Assembly: GCA_003221985.1 (NCBI GenBank)
Contig: QHUQ01000126.1
Location: 1-36,084 of the forward strand
Source: Gemmatimonadota bacterium
GTDB lineage: Bacteria > Gemmatimonadota > Gemmatimonadetes > Gemmatimonadales > GWC2-71-9
Reading direction: 5' to 3'
DNA length: 36,084 bases
Positions within the stretch are counted from its first letter, which is position 1, and the number at the start of each line of letters is the position of its first letter. The notes beneath the pieces were generated by a model. The model saw only the letters and a list, made by a program, of their open reading frames with translations, made no database searches and was not told the DNA's origin. Of the stretch, positions 18,812 through 27,037 are shown in pieces. The translations under genes and the position numbers were made by a program.

Positions 18812-19986
18812 GCGTCGCCCTCGCGGTCTTGCTCGTCGGGCTGCTGCTGGCCGGCGTCGCGGCGGCGGTCGGGGTCGCGGCGGCGGCGGTCAGCCAGCAT
18901 GAATTGACGCGCTGGGTCTCGTACAAGCTGCGGGGCTCTCCGGCGACAGCGAGCGCGCTGCAAAACCCGGGGGGCACGCTGGCGACCGCTAACATGCTCA
19001 CCACGGTCGGTGTGCTGCTGGCGGCCGGCGCGATTCCCGCCTTGCTCGCGGCCACGACGCCGACGTTCCTCGGCATCTTCACGATCACGGTCGGGGTGCC
19101 GCTCTTCATCGGCGCCGCGTACCTCGTGCCGCGCGTGCTGGGCAGGCGATGGGCGGCGCCCCTCGTTGGACGCGCGCTGCCGGTGATGGAGCGGGTCGGG
19201 ACCGTGCTCTCGCCGTTCATACCTCGGCGTGAGGGGTCCACCCGCACTACCCTCGCGGCTCTGCTCACGAGCGCGGATACCGACGCCTTGGCCACGACCG
19301 ACGAAATGGCGGTCGTCTCCGGAGTACTGGCGTTCGCCGATCGTCCGGTGCGTGAGCTGATGACGCCGCGAACGGCGATCGTCGCGTTTCCAGAGGGCAT
19401 TCTCACGGCGGAGGCGGCGCACGTGCTCCAGCAGGCCGGATATAGTCGCTACCCCGTCCACCGTGGCTCGTTGGATGAGGTCGTCGGGGTCGCGCATACC
19501 CTGGATCTTCTGGGCCGCCAACCCGAGGACCCGATTCTGGTGCGGCCACCGCTGAGCGTGCCAGGGACGATGCGGGCCGCGGACTTGATGCTCGAGATGC
19601 AGCGCGGCGGGCGCCACCTGGCCGTCGTGCTGGACGAATTCGGCGGCACCGCGGGACTTGTCACCTTCGAGGACCTGCTCAACGATCTCGTCAGCGAGCT
19701 GTTCGAACCCACGACGTCGGCCGCCGCGGCGCCTCACGTCGTGGAAGTGGAAGGGAGCACGTCCGCCGCGGAGTTGGCCGACAAGCTCGGCGTGACCCTG
19801 GGCGGCGCACAAACGGTGGGCGGGCTGCTCATTCAGGCGCTGGGCCGCATTCCCCGCGCCGGCGAGCGATTCACCTTCAAGGGGCTCGAATTCGACGTGC
19901 TCGCGGCCAGTGCCACCCGCGTCGAGCGGGTGGCGGTACGGCCGGAGCCGGTACGAACCATTGCTCTCGGGGGAGGGTCACCGTGA
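18808..19986 (+). CDS. CorC/HlyC family protein (CNNM-like, CBS pair), second copy
   Basis: 392 residues with the same domain order as the gene before it: hydrophobic N-terminus (LAVLLVGLLLAGVAAAVGVAA, TIPALL region, LGIFTITVGVPLFIGAAYLVP), CBS pair (RPVRELMTPRTAIVAF to LAVVLDEFGGTAGLVTFEDLLNDLV), and C-terminal CorC_HlyC domain (TLGGAQTVGGLLIQALGRIPRAG). Sequence identity to the first copy is low outside the signatures, so the duplication is old. Such adjacent pairs may form heterodimers (inference). It overlaps its neighbours by 4 bases on both sides. Confidence 0.88.
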   Translation: MSVALAVLLVGLLLAGVAAAVGVAAAAVSQHELTRWVSYKLRGSPATASALQNPGGTLATANMLTTVGVLLAAGAIPALLAATTPTFLGIFTITVGVPLFIGAAYLVPRVLGRRWAAPLVGRALPVMERVGTVLSPFIPRREGSTRTTLAALLTSADTDALATTDEMAVVSGVLAFADRPVRELMTPRTAIVAFPEGILTAEAAHVLQQAGYSRYPVHRGSLDEVVGVAHTLDLLGRQPEDPILVRPPLSVPGTMRAADLMLEMQRGGRHLAVVLDEFGGTAGLVTFEDLLNDLVSELFEPTTSAAAAPHVVEVEGSTSAAELADKLGVTLGGAQTVGGLLIQALGRIPRAGERFTFKGLEFDVLAASATRVERVAVRPEPVRTIALGGGSP

Positions 19987-21374
19987 CCGTTCCCGAGGCA
20001 CCGGACCTCAGGCTCGATGAGTTGAAGGAGCTGGCCGAGCAAGACGATCTCCACCCCTTCCTGGCTCGAGCCCGCAAGGTCCATCCATCCGATCTCGCCG
20101 ATGTGCTCTCCGCCCTCGATGAGCCGATTCGCGTGCGCGTCATCTCCGAGCTGCCGATCGAGCTGGCCTCGAGCGCGCTAGCTGAGATGGAAGCGGCCGA
20201 GCATCCCGAAGAAATGTTGCTCGCGGTCGGGCCGGAATACGCAGCCGAGCTCGTCGATGAGATGCCGACGGACGACGCCGCCGACCTCGTCGCGGAGTTG
20301 CCGGCGCGCGCTCGCCAGGCGGTGCTGGAGGAAATCACCGATCGCGCCGACGTCGAGCGACTGCTCGAGTATCCGGAGGATTCGGCCGGCGGGTTGATGA
20401 CCGCGAACGTGGTCACGGTGCGCGACGACGCGACGATCGCGGAGGCCATCGAGGCGATTCGCCAACAGAGTGACGAAGACGAAAGCCAGCTGTACCAGGT
20501 GTACGCCGTGGACGCACAGGCACACCTGCGCGGTATCGTGCCCGTCGCGCGCCTGATCATCACGCCGCCGGCGCGACTGGTGCGCGACGTGATGGAGCAA
20601 CCGATCGTACAGGTCCAGCCAGAGCAGGACCAGGAGGAGGTTGCCCGGCTCATGGCGCGCTACAACGTCGCCGCCGTCCCGGTCGTCGACGCGAGCGGCC
20701 GCTTGCTGGGGCGCATCACGTTCGACGACGTGGTCGACGTGGTGGAAGCGGAGACCACCGAAGACCTCCTCAAATTCGGCGGCATGGAGGCGCTCGACGC
20801 GCCGTATCTGAGAGTCGCCTTCGGACGCATGGTCCGAAAGCGCGCCGGGTGGCTCGCCGCCCTGTTCCTCGGCGAAATGCTGACAGCCACCGCGATGGCG
20901 TTCTTCGAGCAGGAGATCGCGAAAGCCGTCATCCTCGCCCTCTTCGTGCCCCTCATCATCTCGAGCGGCGGAAACTCCGGATCGCAGGCCTCGACGCTGG
21001 TCATCCGCGCCATGGCGCTGGGCGAAGTGACGCTGCGCGACTGGTGGCGCGTCATTCGCCGCGAGCTGGCGGTCGGCCTCGTCTTGGGGCTGGTGCTCGG
21101 CGCCATTGGCTTTCTCCGCATCTCCCTGTGGCACGCGATCACCGGCATTTACGGCGAACACTATTTGCTCGTCGCCCTGACCGTGTTCGGAAGCCTGATC
21201 GGGGTCGTGACGTTCGGGACGATCACCGGCTCGCTGCTTCCCTTTATCCTTCGCCGGCTCGGGTTCGACCCCGCCAGCGCGTCGGCGCCGTTCGTCGCGA
21301 CGCTCGTCGACGTCACCGGTTTGGTCATTTACTTCTCCGTGGCGAGCGTGATCTTGCGCGGAACCCTCCTGTGA
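19983..21374 (+). CDS. mgtE: Magnesium transporter MgtE
   Basis: MgtE is a homodimeric Mg2+ channel whose cytosolic domains sense intracellular Mg2+. 463 residues with the full layout: the acidic superhelical N domain (about 1-125), two CBS domains (about 130-255, e.g. DSAGGLMTANVVTVRDDATI and AAVPVVDASGRLLGRITFDDVVDVV), the plug helix, and five membrane helices from about residue 285. PLIISSGGNSGSQASTLVIRA contains the pore signature. The start is GTG in a GTGA overlap. Three consecutive CBS-containing ion proteins form a divalent-cation module. Confidence 0.96.
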   Translation: MTVPEAPDLRLDELKELAEQDDLHPFLARARKVHPSDLADVLSALDEPIRVRVISELPIELASSALAEMEAAEHPEEMLLAVGPEYAAELVDEMPTDDAADLVAELPARARQAVLEEITDRADVERLLEYPEDSAGGLMTANVVTVRDDATIAEAIEAIRQQSDEDESQLYQVYAVDAQAHLRGIVPVARLIITPPARLVRDVMEQPIVQVQPEQDQEEVARLMARYNVAAVPVVDASGRLLGRITFDDVVDVVEAETTEDLLKFGGMEALDAPYLRVAFGRMVRKRAGWLAALFLGEMLTATAMAFFEQEIAKAVILALFVPLIISSGGNSGSQASTLVIRAMALGEVTLRDWWRVIRRELAVGLVLGLVLGAIGFLRISLWHAITGIYGEHYLLVALTVFGSLIGVVTFGTITGSLLPFILRRLGFDPASASAPFVATLVDVTGLVIYFSVASVILRGTLL

Positions 21375-21400
21375 CGCGCACGCCATCGTTATCCTTAGAC

Positions 21401-22444
21401 ATGCAACTCGATTCGGTGCTCGAAGGGCTGGCGCGCGGTGACACCACCGCTCTCGCCCGTGCCATCAGCCTGGTCGAGAACCAGCGCGAGGGCTTCGAGC
21501 GCGTGTTGTCGGAGCTCCATGCGAAGATCGGGAAGGGAAACACCCAACGCATCGGGATTACCGGGCCGCCCGGGGCGGGAAAGAGCACCCTCACCGAGCA
21601 GCTGGTCCGCGCTTATCGCGAGCGTGGCCTCAAAGTCGCAGTCATCGCGGTGGACCCCACCAGCCCGTTCACGGGTGGCGCGCTGCTCGGCGACCGGATC
21701 CGGATGGAGTCGGTGAGTCTCGATCCGGGCGTCTTCATCCGGTCGATGGCGACGCGCGGCGCCCAGGGTGGTCTCGCCACCACGACCGAAGAGGTCGCGG
21801 ACGTGCTCGAGGCCTTCGGGTTCGATCGCATTCTCATCGAAACGGTCGGAGTGGGCCAGACCGAATTGGACGTCGCCGCCACCGCCGAGACGACGGTGCT
21901 GGTGCTCGTTCCCGAGTCGGGCGACGGCATCCAGACGCTCAAGGCCGGGGTCATGGAGATCGCCGAGCTGTACGTGATCAACAAGAGCGATCGCCCGGGG
22001 GCGGATAAGTTGAAGCAGGAAGTGGAAGTGATGCTGGGGATCCGGCGGGGCAATGCGTTCGTCAATGTCAAACCGCATCACCGACCAATGGCGGCGAAGG
22101 GCGGCGCAGGGCGGCGAGGTGAGGCGGCGGCAACTGCCGACTCGTGGGAGCCTCCTGTCCTAACGACCGTGGCTTCGAAGGGTGAGGGGATCGGCGAGCT
22201 CATCGGTGCCCTTGATCGCCACTACGAACACTTGATGAAAAGCGGCAAACTCGAAGAACGCAGAAAACGACGTCTGGCCACCCGCACGCGGGCGGTCGTG
22301 AACCGCGCCATCCGCCAATGGGTATGGGACGCGACACAGGCGGAAGACCTGCTGGCACGGCGGCTCGATGATGTCGCCGCCGGGACACGCAGCCCGTATG
22401 ACGTCGCGGCGGAGGTCCTGGAGCAAGTGAGGAACGGCAAATGA
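21401..22444 (+). CDS. meaB: MeaB/ArgK-type GTPase, chaperone of a B12-dependent mutase
   Basis: G3E GTPase that loads and protects adenosylcobalamin mutases. Walker [17 protein letters not shown] near residue 54, [22 protein letters not shown], the switch [24 protein letters not shown] and VINKSD (base specificity) are all present. It has 347 residues from ATG 21401. GTG 21371, overlapping the mgtE stop, is an equally open in-frame alternative. Between HHRP and SWEPPV about 18 extra residues ([17 protein letters not shown], bases 22088-22144) form a low-complexity insert. It overlaps the mutase gene by 4 bases, which fits the chaperone role. Confidence 0.94.
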   Translation: MQLDSVLEGLARGDTTALARAISLVENQREGFERVLSELHAKIGKGNTQRIGITGPPGAGKSTLTEQLVRAYRERGLKVAVIAVDPTSPFTGGALLGDRIRMESVSLDPGVFIRSMATRGAQGGLATTTEEVADVLEAFGFDRILIETVGVGQTELDVAATAETTVLVLVPESGDGIQTLKAGVMEIAELYVINKSDRPGADKLKQEVEVMLGIRRGNAFVNVKPHHRPMAAKGGAGRRGEAAATADSWEPPVLTTVASKGEGIGELIGALDRHYEHLMKSGKLEERRKRRLATRTRAVVNRAIRQWVWDATQAEDLLARRLDDVAAGTRSPYDVAAEVLEQVRNGK

Positions 22445-23882
22445 CCATCCAGAAAAAGCCCGTCTACACGCCGGCCGATCTCACGCGACCGACACGAACC
22501 GCCGCTACAAATTCCTGCTCGAGCATGGCCAGACCGGCCTCTCCGTCGCGTTCGACTTTCCCACCTTGATGGGCTACGACTCCGATCATCCCCGCTCCGA
22601 GGGGGAAGTCGGCAAGTGCGGCGTGGCGATCTCGTCGCTGGCCGACATGGAGACCCTGTTCGCCGGGATCCCGCTCGATCAGGTCTCGACGTCCATGACG
22701 ATCAATGGCCCGGCCGCCATTCTGTTCTGTTTCTACGTCGCCGCCGCGGAAAAGCAGGGCGTCCCGATCGCGAAGCTCCGCGGCACGGTGCAGAACGACA
22801 TTCTCAAGGAGTACATGGCCCAGCACGCGTGGGTGTATCCGGTCGAGCCGGCGCTCAAGGTCATCGTCGACATGTTCGAGTGGGGCGCGAAGCATACGCC
22901 CCTGTGGAATACGATCTCGATCTCGGGCTATCACATCCGCGAAGCGGGCGCCACGGCGGCCCAGGAGCTGGCGTTCACCCTCGCCAACGGCTTCACGTAC
23001 GTGGAGCGGGGCGTCGCGCGGGGGCTCGACATCGATTCGTTCGCGGCGCGCCTTTCCTTCTTCTGGGACATTCATAACGACTTCTTCGAAGAGATCGCGA
23101 AGCTGCGGGCGGCGCGGCGCATCTGGGCGCGTCACATGCGCGAGCGCTACAAGGCCAGACAGGCGCGGTCCTGGATGATGCGGTTCCACAGCCAGACGGC
23201 GGGCGTCACGCTCACCGCCCAGCAACCGCTCAACAACATCGTCCGCGTCGCCTATCAGGCTCTCGCCGCCGTGCTCGGCGGTACGCAGTCGCTGCACACG
23301 AATTCCCTGGACGAGACGCTCGCGCTGCCGACCGAGCAATCGGTGCAGGTCGCGCTGCGCACGCAGCAGATTCTGGCGCACGAAACCGGCATCGCCGAGG
23401 TCATCGATCCGCTGGGAGGCGCGTACTTCATCGAGGCGCTCACCGATCAGCTGGAGCGGGAGGCGGAGGCGCTGTTCGCCGAGATTGCCTCGATCGGCGG
23501 GGTCGTCCGGGGGATCGAGACGGGCTGGTTTCAGCGCCAGATTGCCCAGTCGGCCGCCGCCTTCCAGCGTCAGGTGGAGCTGGGGGAAAAGGTCATCGTG
23601 GGCGTCAACGAATTCCTGTCCGATGACGATCACCCGGTCGAGATTCTGAAGGTGTCGAACGATGCCGAGGAGCAGCAGCGACAGCGCCTGGCGCGCCTGC
23701 GCGCCGAGCGAGACACCGAATTGGTGGAGCGCCGCCTCGAGGTGTTGCGACAGGCGGCGGAGTCGGATCACAACGTCATCGGTCCCATGTTGGATTGTGC
23801 CCGCGCCTACGCCACGCTCTACGAGATCCGTCACGCGCTGGAGCGTGTGTGGGGAGCCTACCGCGAACCGGTGTTCTTCTAG
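22441..23882 (+). pseudogene. B12-dependent acyl-CoA mutase large subunit, internal out-of-frame deletion
   Basis: The enzyme rearranges acyl-CoA carbon skeletons with adenosylcobalamin. The gene opens at ATG 22441 with a normal N-terminus ([14 protein letters not shown], frame 1). After about 14 codons it switches to frame 3 at about 22,491, where the family sequence resumes at [23 protein letters not shown]. Some 60-75 residues that normally lie between are absent. The rest is complete: [58 protein letters not shown] and [18 protein letters not shown]. The residue matching Arg207 of methylmalonyl-CoA mutase is Gln (codon 22821), as in isobutyryl- and 2-hydroxyisobutyryl-CoA mutases. The B12 domain is a separate gene (25010). 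As written the gene cannot make a full enzyme. Confidence 0.85.
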
Positions 23883-23885
23883 CCC

Positions 23886-25010
23886 ATGAACGTACTGCCA
23901 GCCGCTATTACCGAGCAGGACGCCCACGCCGCGATTGCACGGCTCGTGGCCATACCACCCGGCAGCCACTGGGTGGTGACGTGCTACCTCAAGCTCGAGC
24001 CGCGCGACCGCAGCCGCGGCAAGTACCTGATCAAGATGAAAAACCGCGTGCGCGAAAGCGAAGCGGCGCTCGCGCGCCAGGCACTTACGCATCAGGATCG
24101 CGAGGTCATCTCCGCCGCGCTCCGTGAGGTCCTCGATTATCTGGAGGAGCCCAGCCACCTGCCGAGCGCCCGCGCGATCGCGATCTTCGCGTCACGGCAG
24201 CTCGGCTTGTTCGAGGCCATCCCGCTGCCGCACGTGCATCGCTCGCGGCTGGCGGTCCGGCACGAGCCGCTCGTGCGCGAGCTCCTGGTGCTCGAAGAGG
24301 AATTCGGCACCATCCTCGCCGTCGTCTACGATCGGACGGCCGCGCGCTTTTTCGAGGTGACGGCGTACGATTGCGTGGAGCTGGCGGGGCTCGCGGGGAT
24401 CGAGTCGTCGCGCGCGAGCAAATTCCACGGCGGCACGCAACGCCAGGTCATGGCACGCGGCGGAACGCCGTCCGGCAGCGCCGGCGAACACAACTATCAC
24501 ATGCGCATCCGCACCGAGAAGCAGCGGCTCTACGCGCAGATCGCGGACCGTGTCTTTCAGGTCAACCGCAGCAAGCCGCTCGCCGGCATCGTCCTGGGCA
24601 GCGTGGGTGTGGACGCCGGCGCGGTGATTCCGCACCTTCACAGCTATGTCCACGACCTCGTGCTCGGCGTGGTGAAGCTGAACCCCAAGAACGCGACGCC
24701 CGCCGAGGTGCAGGAGGCGACGCTGGTGCTCCGGGAAGAGCGGGAGCGCGCCTGGGAACGCGCCCACGCCGACGCGGTCAAGGACGGCGTGCCGCTGCGC
24801 TGGGCCGTCAACGGGCCCGACCTGACGCTGAAGGCGCTTACTCGGGGACAGGTGCGCACGCTGCTGGCCGACGGTCACGATGACGATCCTCGCATTGATG
24901 AGGCGATCGAAGAAGCGCTGAGTCAGCGCGCGCAGGTGGATGTCCTCTACGACGAAAAAGCACGTCGTGTCGTGGATGGCCTCGCGGCGCTGCTGCGCTT
25001 CCGCTCTTGA
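23886..25010 (+). CDS. Bacterial eRF1-like (baeRF/VLRF1-type) protein
   Basis: 374 residues. The layout resembles the bacterial relatives of archaeal/eukaryotic release factor eRF1. An alpha-helical N-terminal part contains [18 protein letters not shown] domain-2-like strand follows ([18 protein letters not shown]), then a long helical stretch with [42 protein letters not shown], and a C-terminal domain-3-like end ([24 protein letters not shown]). There is no GGQ-type peptide-release loop in the usual place that I can point to, though HGGTQRQ is suggestive. Members are proposed to act on stalled ribosomes. It sits between the large and small mutase subunit genes, 3 bases after one and overlapping the other. 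The family call is from pattern recognition only. Confidence 0.6.
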   Translation: MNVLPAAITEQDAHAAIARLVAIPPGSHWVVTCYLKLEPRDRSRGKYLIKMKNRVRESEAALARQALTHQDREVISAALREVLDYLEEPSHLPSARAIAIFASRQLGLFEAIPLPHVHRSRLAVRHEPLVRELLVLEEEFGTILAVVYDRTAARFFEVTAYDCVELAGLAGIESSRASKFHGGTQRQVMARGGTPSGSAGEHNYHMRIRTEKQRLYAQIADRVFQVNRSKPLAGIVLGSVGVDAGAVIPHLHSYVHDLVLGVVKLNPKNATPAEVQEATLVLREERERAWERAHADAVKDGVPLRWAVNGPDLTLKALTRGQVRTLLADGHDDDPRIDEAIEEALSQRAQVDVLYDEKARRVVDGLAALLRFRS

Positions 25011-25426
25011 TGACTGCACGGCGCCGGCCGATCCGCATTCTGGTGGCGAAGCCCGGGCTCGACGGCCATGACCGCGGTGCGAAAGTCGTCGCGGCGGCGC
25101 TGCGCGATGCCGGCATGGAAGTGATCTACACCGGGCTGCATCAGACCCCGGAGATGATCGCCCAGGCGGCGATCCAGGAAGACGTGGACGTCGTGGGCCT
25201 GTCGATTCTGTCGGGGGCTCACCTGACGTTGTTCCCGCGCGTCCGCAAGCTGCTCGACGCCGCCGGTCGCCAGGACGTGCTCCTGACCGGCGGCGGCATC
25301 ATCCCCCCGGAAGACATGAGCGCGCTCGAATCGCAGGGCACCGGCAAGTTGTTCGGTCCGGGCACGCCGACGTCGGATCTGATCAAGTACATCCAGGAAT
25401 GGGCCGCCGATCATGTCGCTGCGTAG
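25010..25426 (+). CDS. Cobalamin-binding small subunit of acyl-CoA mutase
   Basis: 138 residues with the B12-binding signature: [20 protein letters not shown], where His20 of DGHDRG is the lower axial ligand to cobalt, then [13 protein letters not shown] and [15 protein letters not shown]. This is the C-terminal domain of fused mutases, here encoded separately as in isobutyryl-CoA mutase IcmB and archaeal methylmalonyl-CoA mutases. The start is ATG, sharing a base with the previous stop. It should pair with the large subunit at 22441 and be served by the MeaB GTPase at 21401. Confidence 0.93.
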   Translation: MTARRRPIRILVAKPGLDGHDRGAKVVAAALRDAGMEVIYTGLHQTPEMIAQAAIQEDVDVVGLSILSGAHLTLFPRVRKLLDAAGRQDVLLTGGGIIPPEDMSALESQGTGKLFGPGTPTSDLIKYIQEWAADHVAA

Positions 25427-25465
25427 TCACACGCACGACGCACCACGCACGACCCACGGCCGTTC
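25427..25465. repeat. Low-complexity spacer rich in CACGCACGAC units
   Basis: The 39-base gap before the carboxyltransferase is made of imperfect CACGCACGAC / ACGACC units. It shows no clear ribosome-binding site or hairpin. It resembles the CGAC-rich tract inside trpA and, more loosely, the tandem repeats at the right end of the window. Confidence 0.45.
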
Positions 25466-27037
25466 GTGAGTCGCCTCAAGACGCTCGGCGATGAATACCA
25501 GCAGCTGCGCGCCCGCCTGGAACAGGGCGGCGGCGCGGAGCGCATCAAGCGCCAGCACGATCAAGGCAAGCTCACCGCGCGCGAGCGCGCCGCCGCGCTG
25601 CTCGACCGGGACGGTCCGTGGGTCGAAATCGGTCTGCTCGTCGCCTGGGACCAGTACGATGGGCAGGCGCCGGCCGCCGGCGTCGTCACGGGCCTGGGCC
25701 GCGTGGGCGGCCGGCCGGTCGTCGTGGTGGCCAATGATGCGACGGTCAAAGCCGGGTCGTGGTGGCCCGAGACGATCAAGAAGATCCTGCGCGCCCAGGA
25801 GATCGCCATGCGGCAGCGCATTCCGATCGTCTACCTGGTCGATTCCGCGGGTGTGAACCTGCCTTATCAAGGCGGCGTATTTCCGGGGCAGTACGGCGCC
25901 GCCCGGATTTTCTACTACAACTCGATCATGCGCCGCTATCTCAAAGTCCCGCAGATCGCCGCGGTCATGGGCCCCTGCATCGCGGGGGGCGCGTATCTGC
26001 CGGCATTGTCCGACGTGATCTTCATGGTCGACGGCACGTCGTTCATGGGACTGGGCGGGCCGAATCTCGTCAAAGGCGCCACGGGACAAGTCGTAGATGC
26101 GGAAACGCTGGGCGGTGCGGCCACGCACACCTCCGTCAGCGCCGTCGCGCATTACCGCGCCAAGGACGACCAGGAATGCATCGCACGCATCCGCGAATAC
26201 ATCGGCCGCCTGCCGCATGCACCGCCGTCGCCGCGCACCTACCCGGCACCAAAGCGGGACGTGAAAGCGCTGTACGAGCTGCTTCCCGTCGATCACCGCA
26301 TGAGCTACGACGTCCGGGCGATGTTCGAATCCCTGCTCGATGCCGGCCGGCTCGATGAGTTCCAGCCGGATGTCGCACCCGAGATGATCTGCGGGCATGG
26401 TGCGGTCGAGGGTCGCCCGGTCGCGGTGATCGCGAACTCGCGCGGCGTGATCAGAGGCAAGAAGAAGGCCGAGGCGCCGAGGATCGGCGGCATCATCTAT
26501 ACGGAGAGCGCCGAGAAAGCGGCGTACTTCATCGACAACGCCGACCGCGAGCGCCTGCCGTTGCTGTTCCTTCAGGACGTTTCCGGATTCATGGTCGGGA
26601 CCGAGGCCGAGCATACGGGTATCATTCGAGCGGGTGCGCGCTTCGTCGAAGCGATGGCGACGGCTACCGTCCCGAAGCTGGTGCTCACGCTCAATCACGC
26701 GTCCGGAGCCGGTTACTACGCGATGGCGGGGCAGGGGTTCGACCCCGACTTCATCGTGTCCTGGCCCACCGGCCGCATGGGCGTGATGGAGGGAGAGTCC
26801 GCGATCCAGGCCGTGTACGGCGCCGACGCTTCAAAACCGGACAACGCGACCGCGGTGGATGCGATGCGCGCCGATTACGAGCACCAGCTCGACGCGAAGT
26901 TCGCCGGCGCCCGCGGCTTTGTCGATGCGATTCTTACGCCCGAGGAAACGCGCGACACGCTCGCGTTTCTGCTCGAGGTGTGCACTGAGTTCACCGGCCC
27001 CCACCTCGGGGCCTTTGCGCTGCCGAGTCTCACGTGA
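25466..27037 (+). CDS. Biotin-dependent acyl-CoA carboxylase, carboxyltransferase (beta) subunit
   Basis: Transfers CO2 from carboxybiotin to an acyl-CoA. 523 residues with two crotonase-like halves: N-terminal VVVANDATVKAGSWWPETIKK, PIVYLVDSAGVNLPYQGGVFPGQ, VMGPCIAGGAYLPALSD and LGGAATH; C-terminal GGIIYTESAEKAAYF, FLQDVSGFMVGTEAE and LNHASGAGYYAMAG. The pattern is closest to methylcrotonyl-/geranyl-CoA carboxylase beta chains (LiuB/AtuC) rather than propionyl-CoA carboxylase. The biotin-carrying alpha chain is not in the window. The start is GTG 25466. AtuA and a crotonase downstream fit leucine or acyclic-terpene acyl-CoA breakdown. The exact substrate is inference. Confidence 0.9.
   Translation: MSRLKTLGDEYQQLRARLEQGGGAERIKRQHDQGKLTARERAAALLDRDGPWVEIGLLVAWDQYDGQAPAAGVVTGLGRVGGRPVVVVANDATVKAGSWWPETIKKILRAQEIAMRQRIPIVYLVDSAGVNLPYQGGVFPGQYGAARIFYYNSIMRRYLKVPQIAAVMGPCIAGGAYLPALSDVIFMVDGTSFMGLGGPNLVKGATGQVVDAETLGGAATHTSVSAVAHYRAKDDQECIARIREYIGRLPHAPPSPRTYPAPKRDVKALYELLPVDHRMSYDVRAMFESLLDAGRLDEFQPDVAPEMICGHGAVEGRPVAVIANSRGVIRGKKKAEAPRIGGIIYTESAEKAAYFIDNADRERLPLLFLQDVSGFMVGTEAEHTGIIRAGARFVEAMATATVPKLVLTLNHASGAGYYAMAGQGFDPDFIVSWPTGRMGVMEGESAIQAVYGADASKPDNATAVDAMRADYEHQLDAKFAGARGFVDAILTPEETRDTLAFLLEVCTEFTGPHLGAFALPSLT

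Noticed and set aside
21375..21400. Cobalamin riboswitch before the MeaB/mutase operon
   Set aside because: The gap after mgtE is only about 26 bases, far too short, and shows no B12-box.
22441..22500. Programmed ribosomal frameshift in the mutase gene
   Set aside because: A frameshift alone would not explain the roughly 60-75 missing residues between the two frames, and there is no slippery sequence or stem visible.
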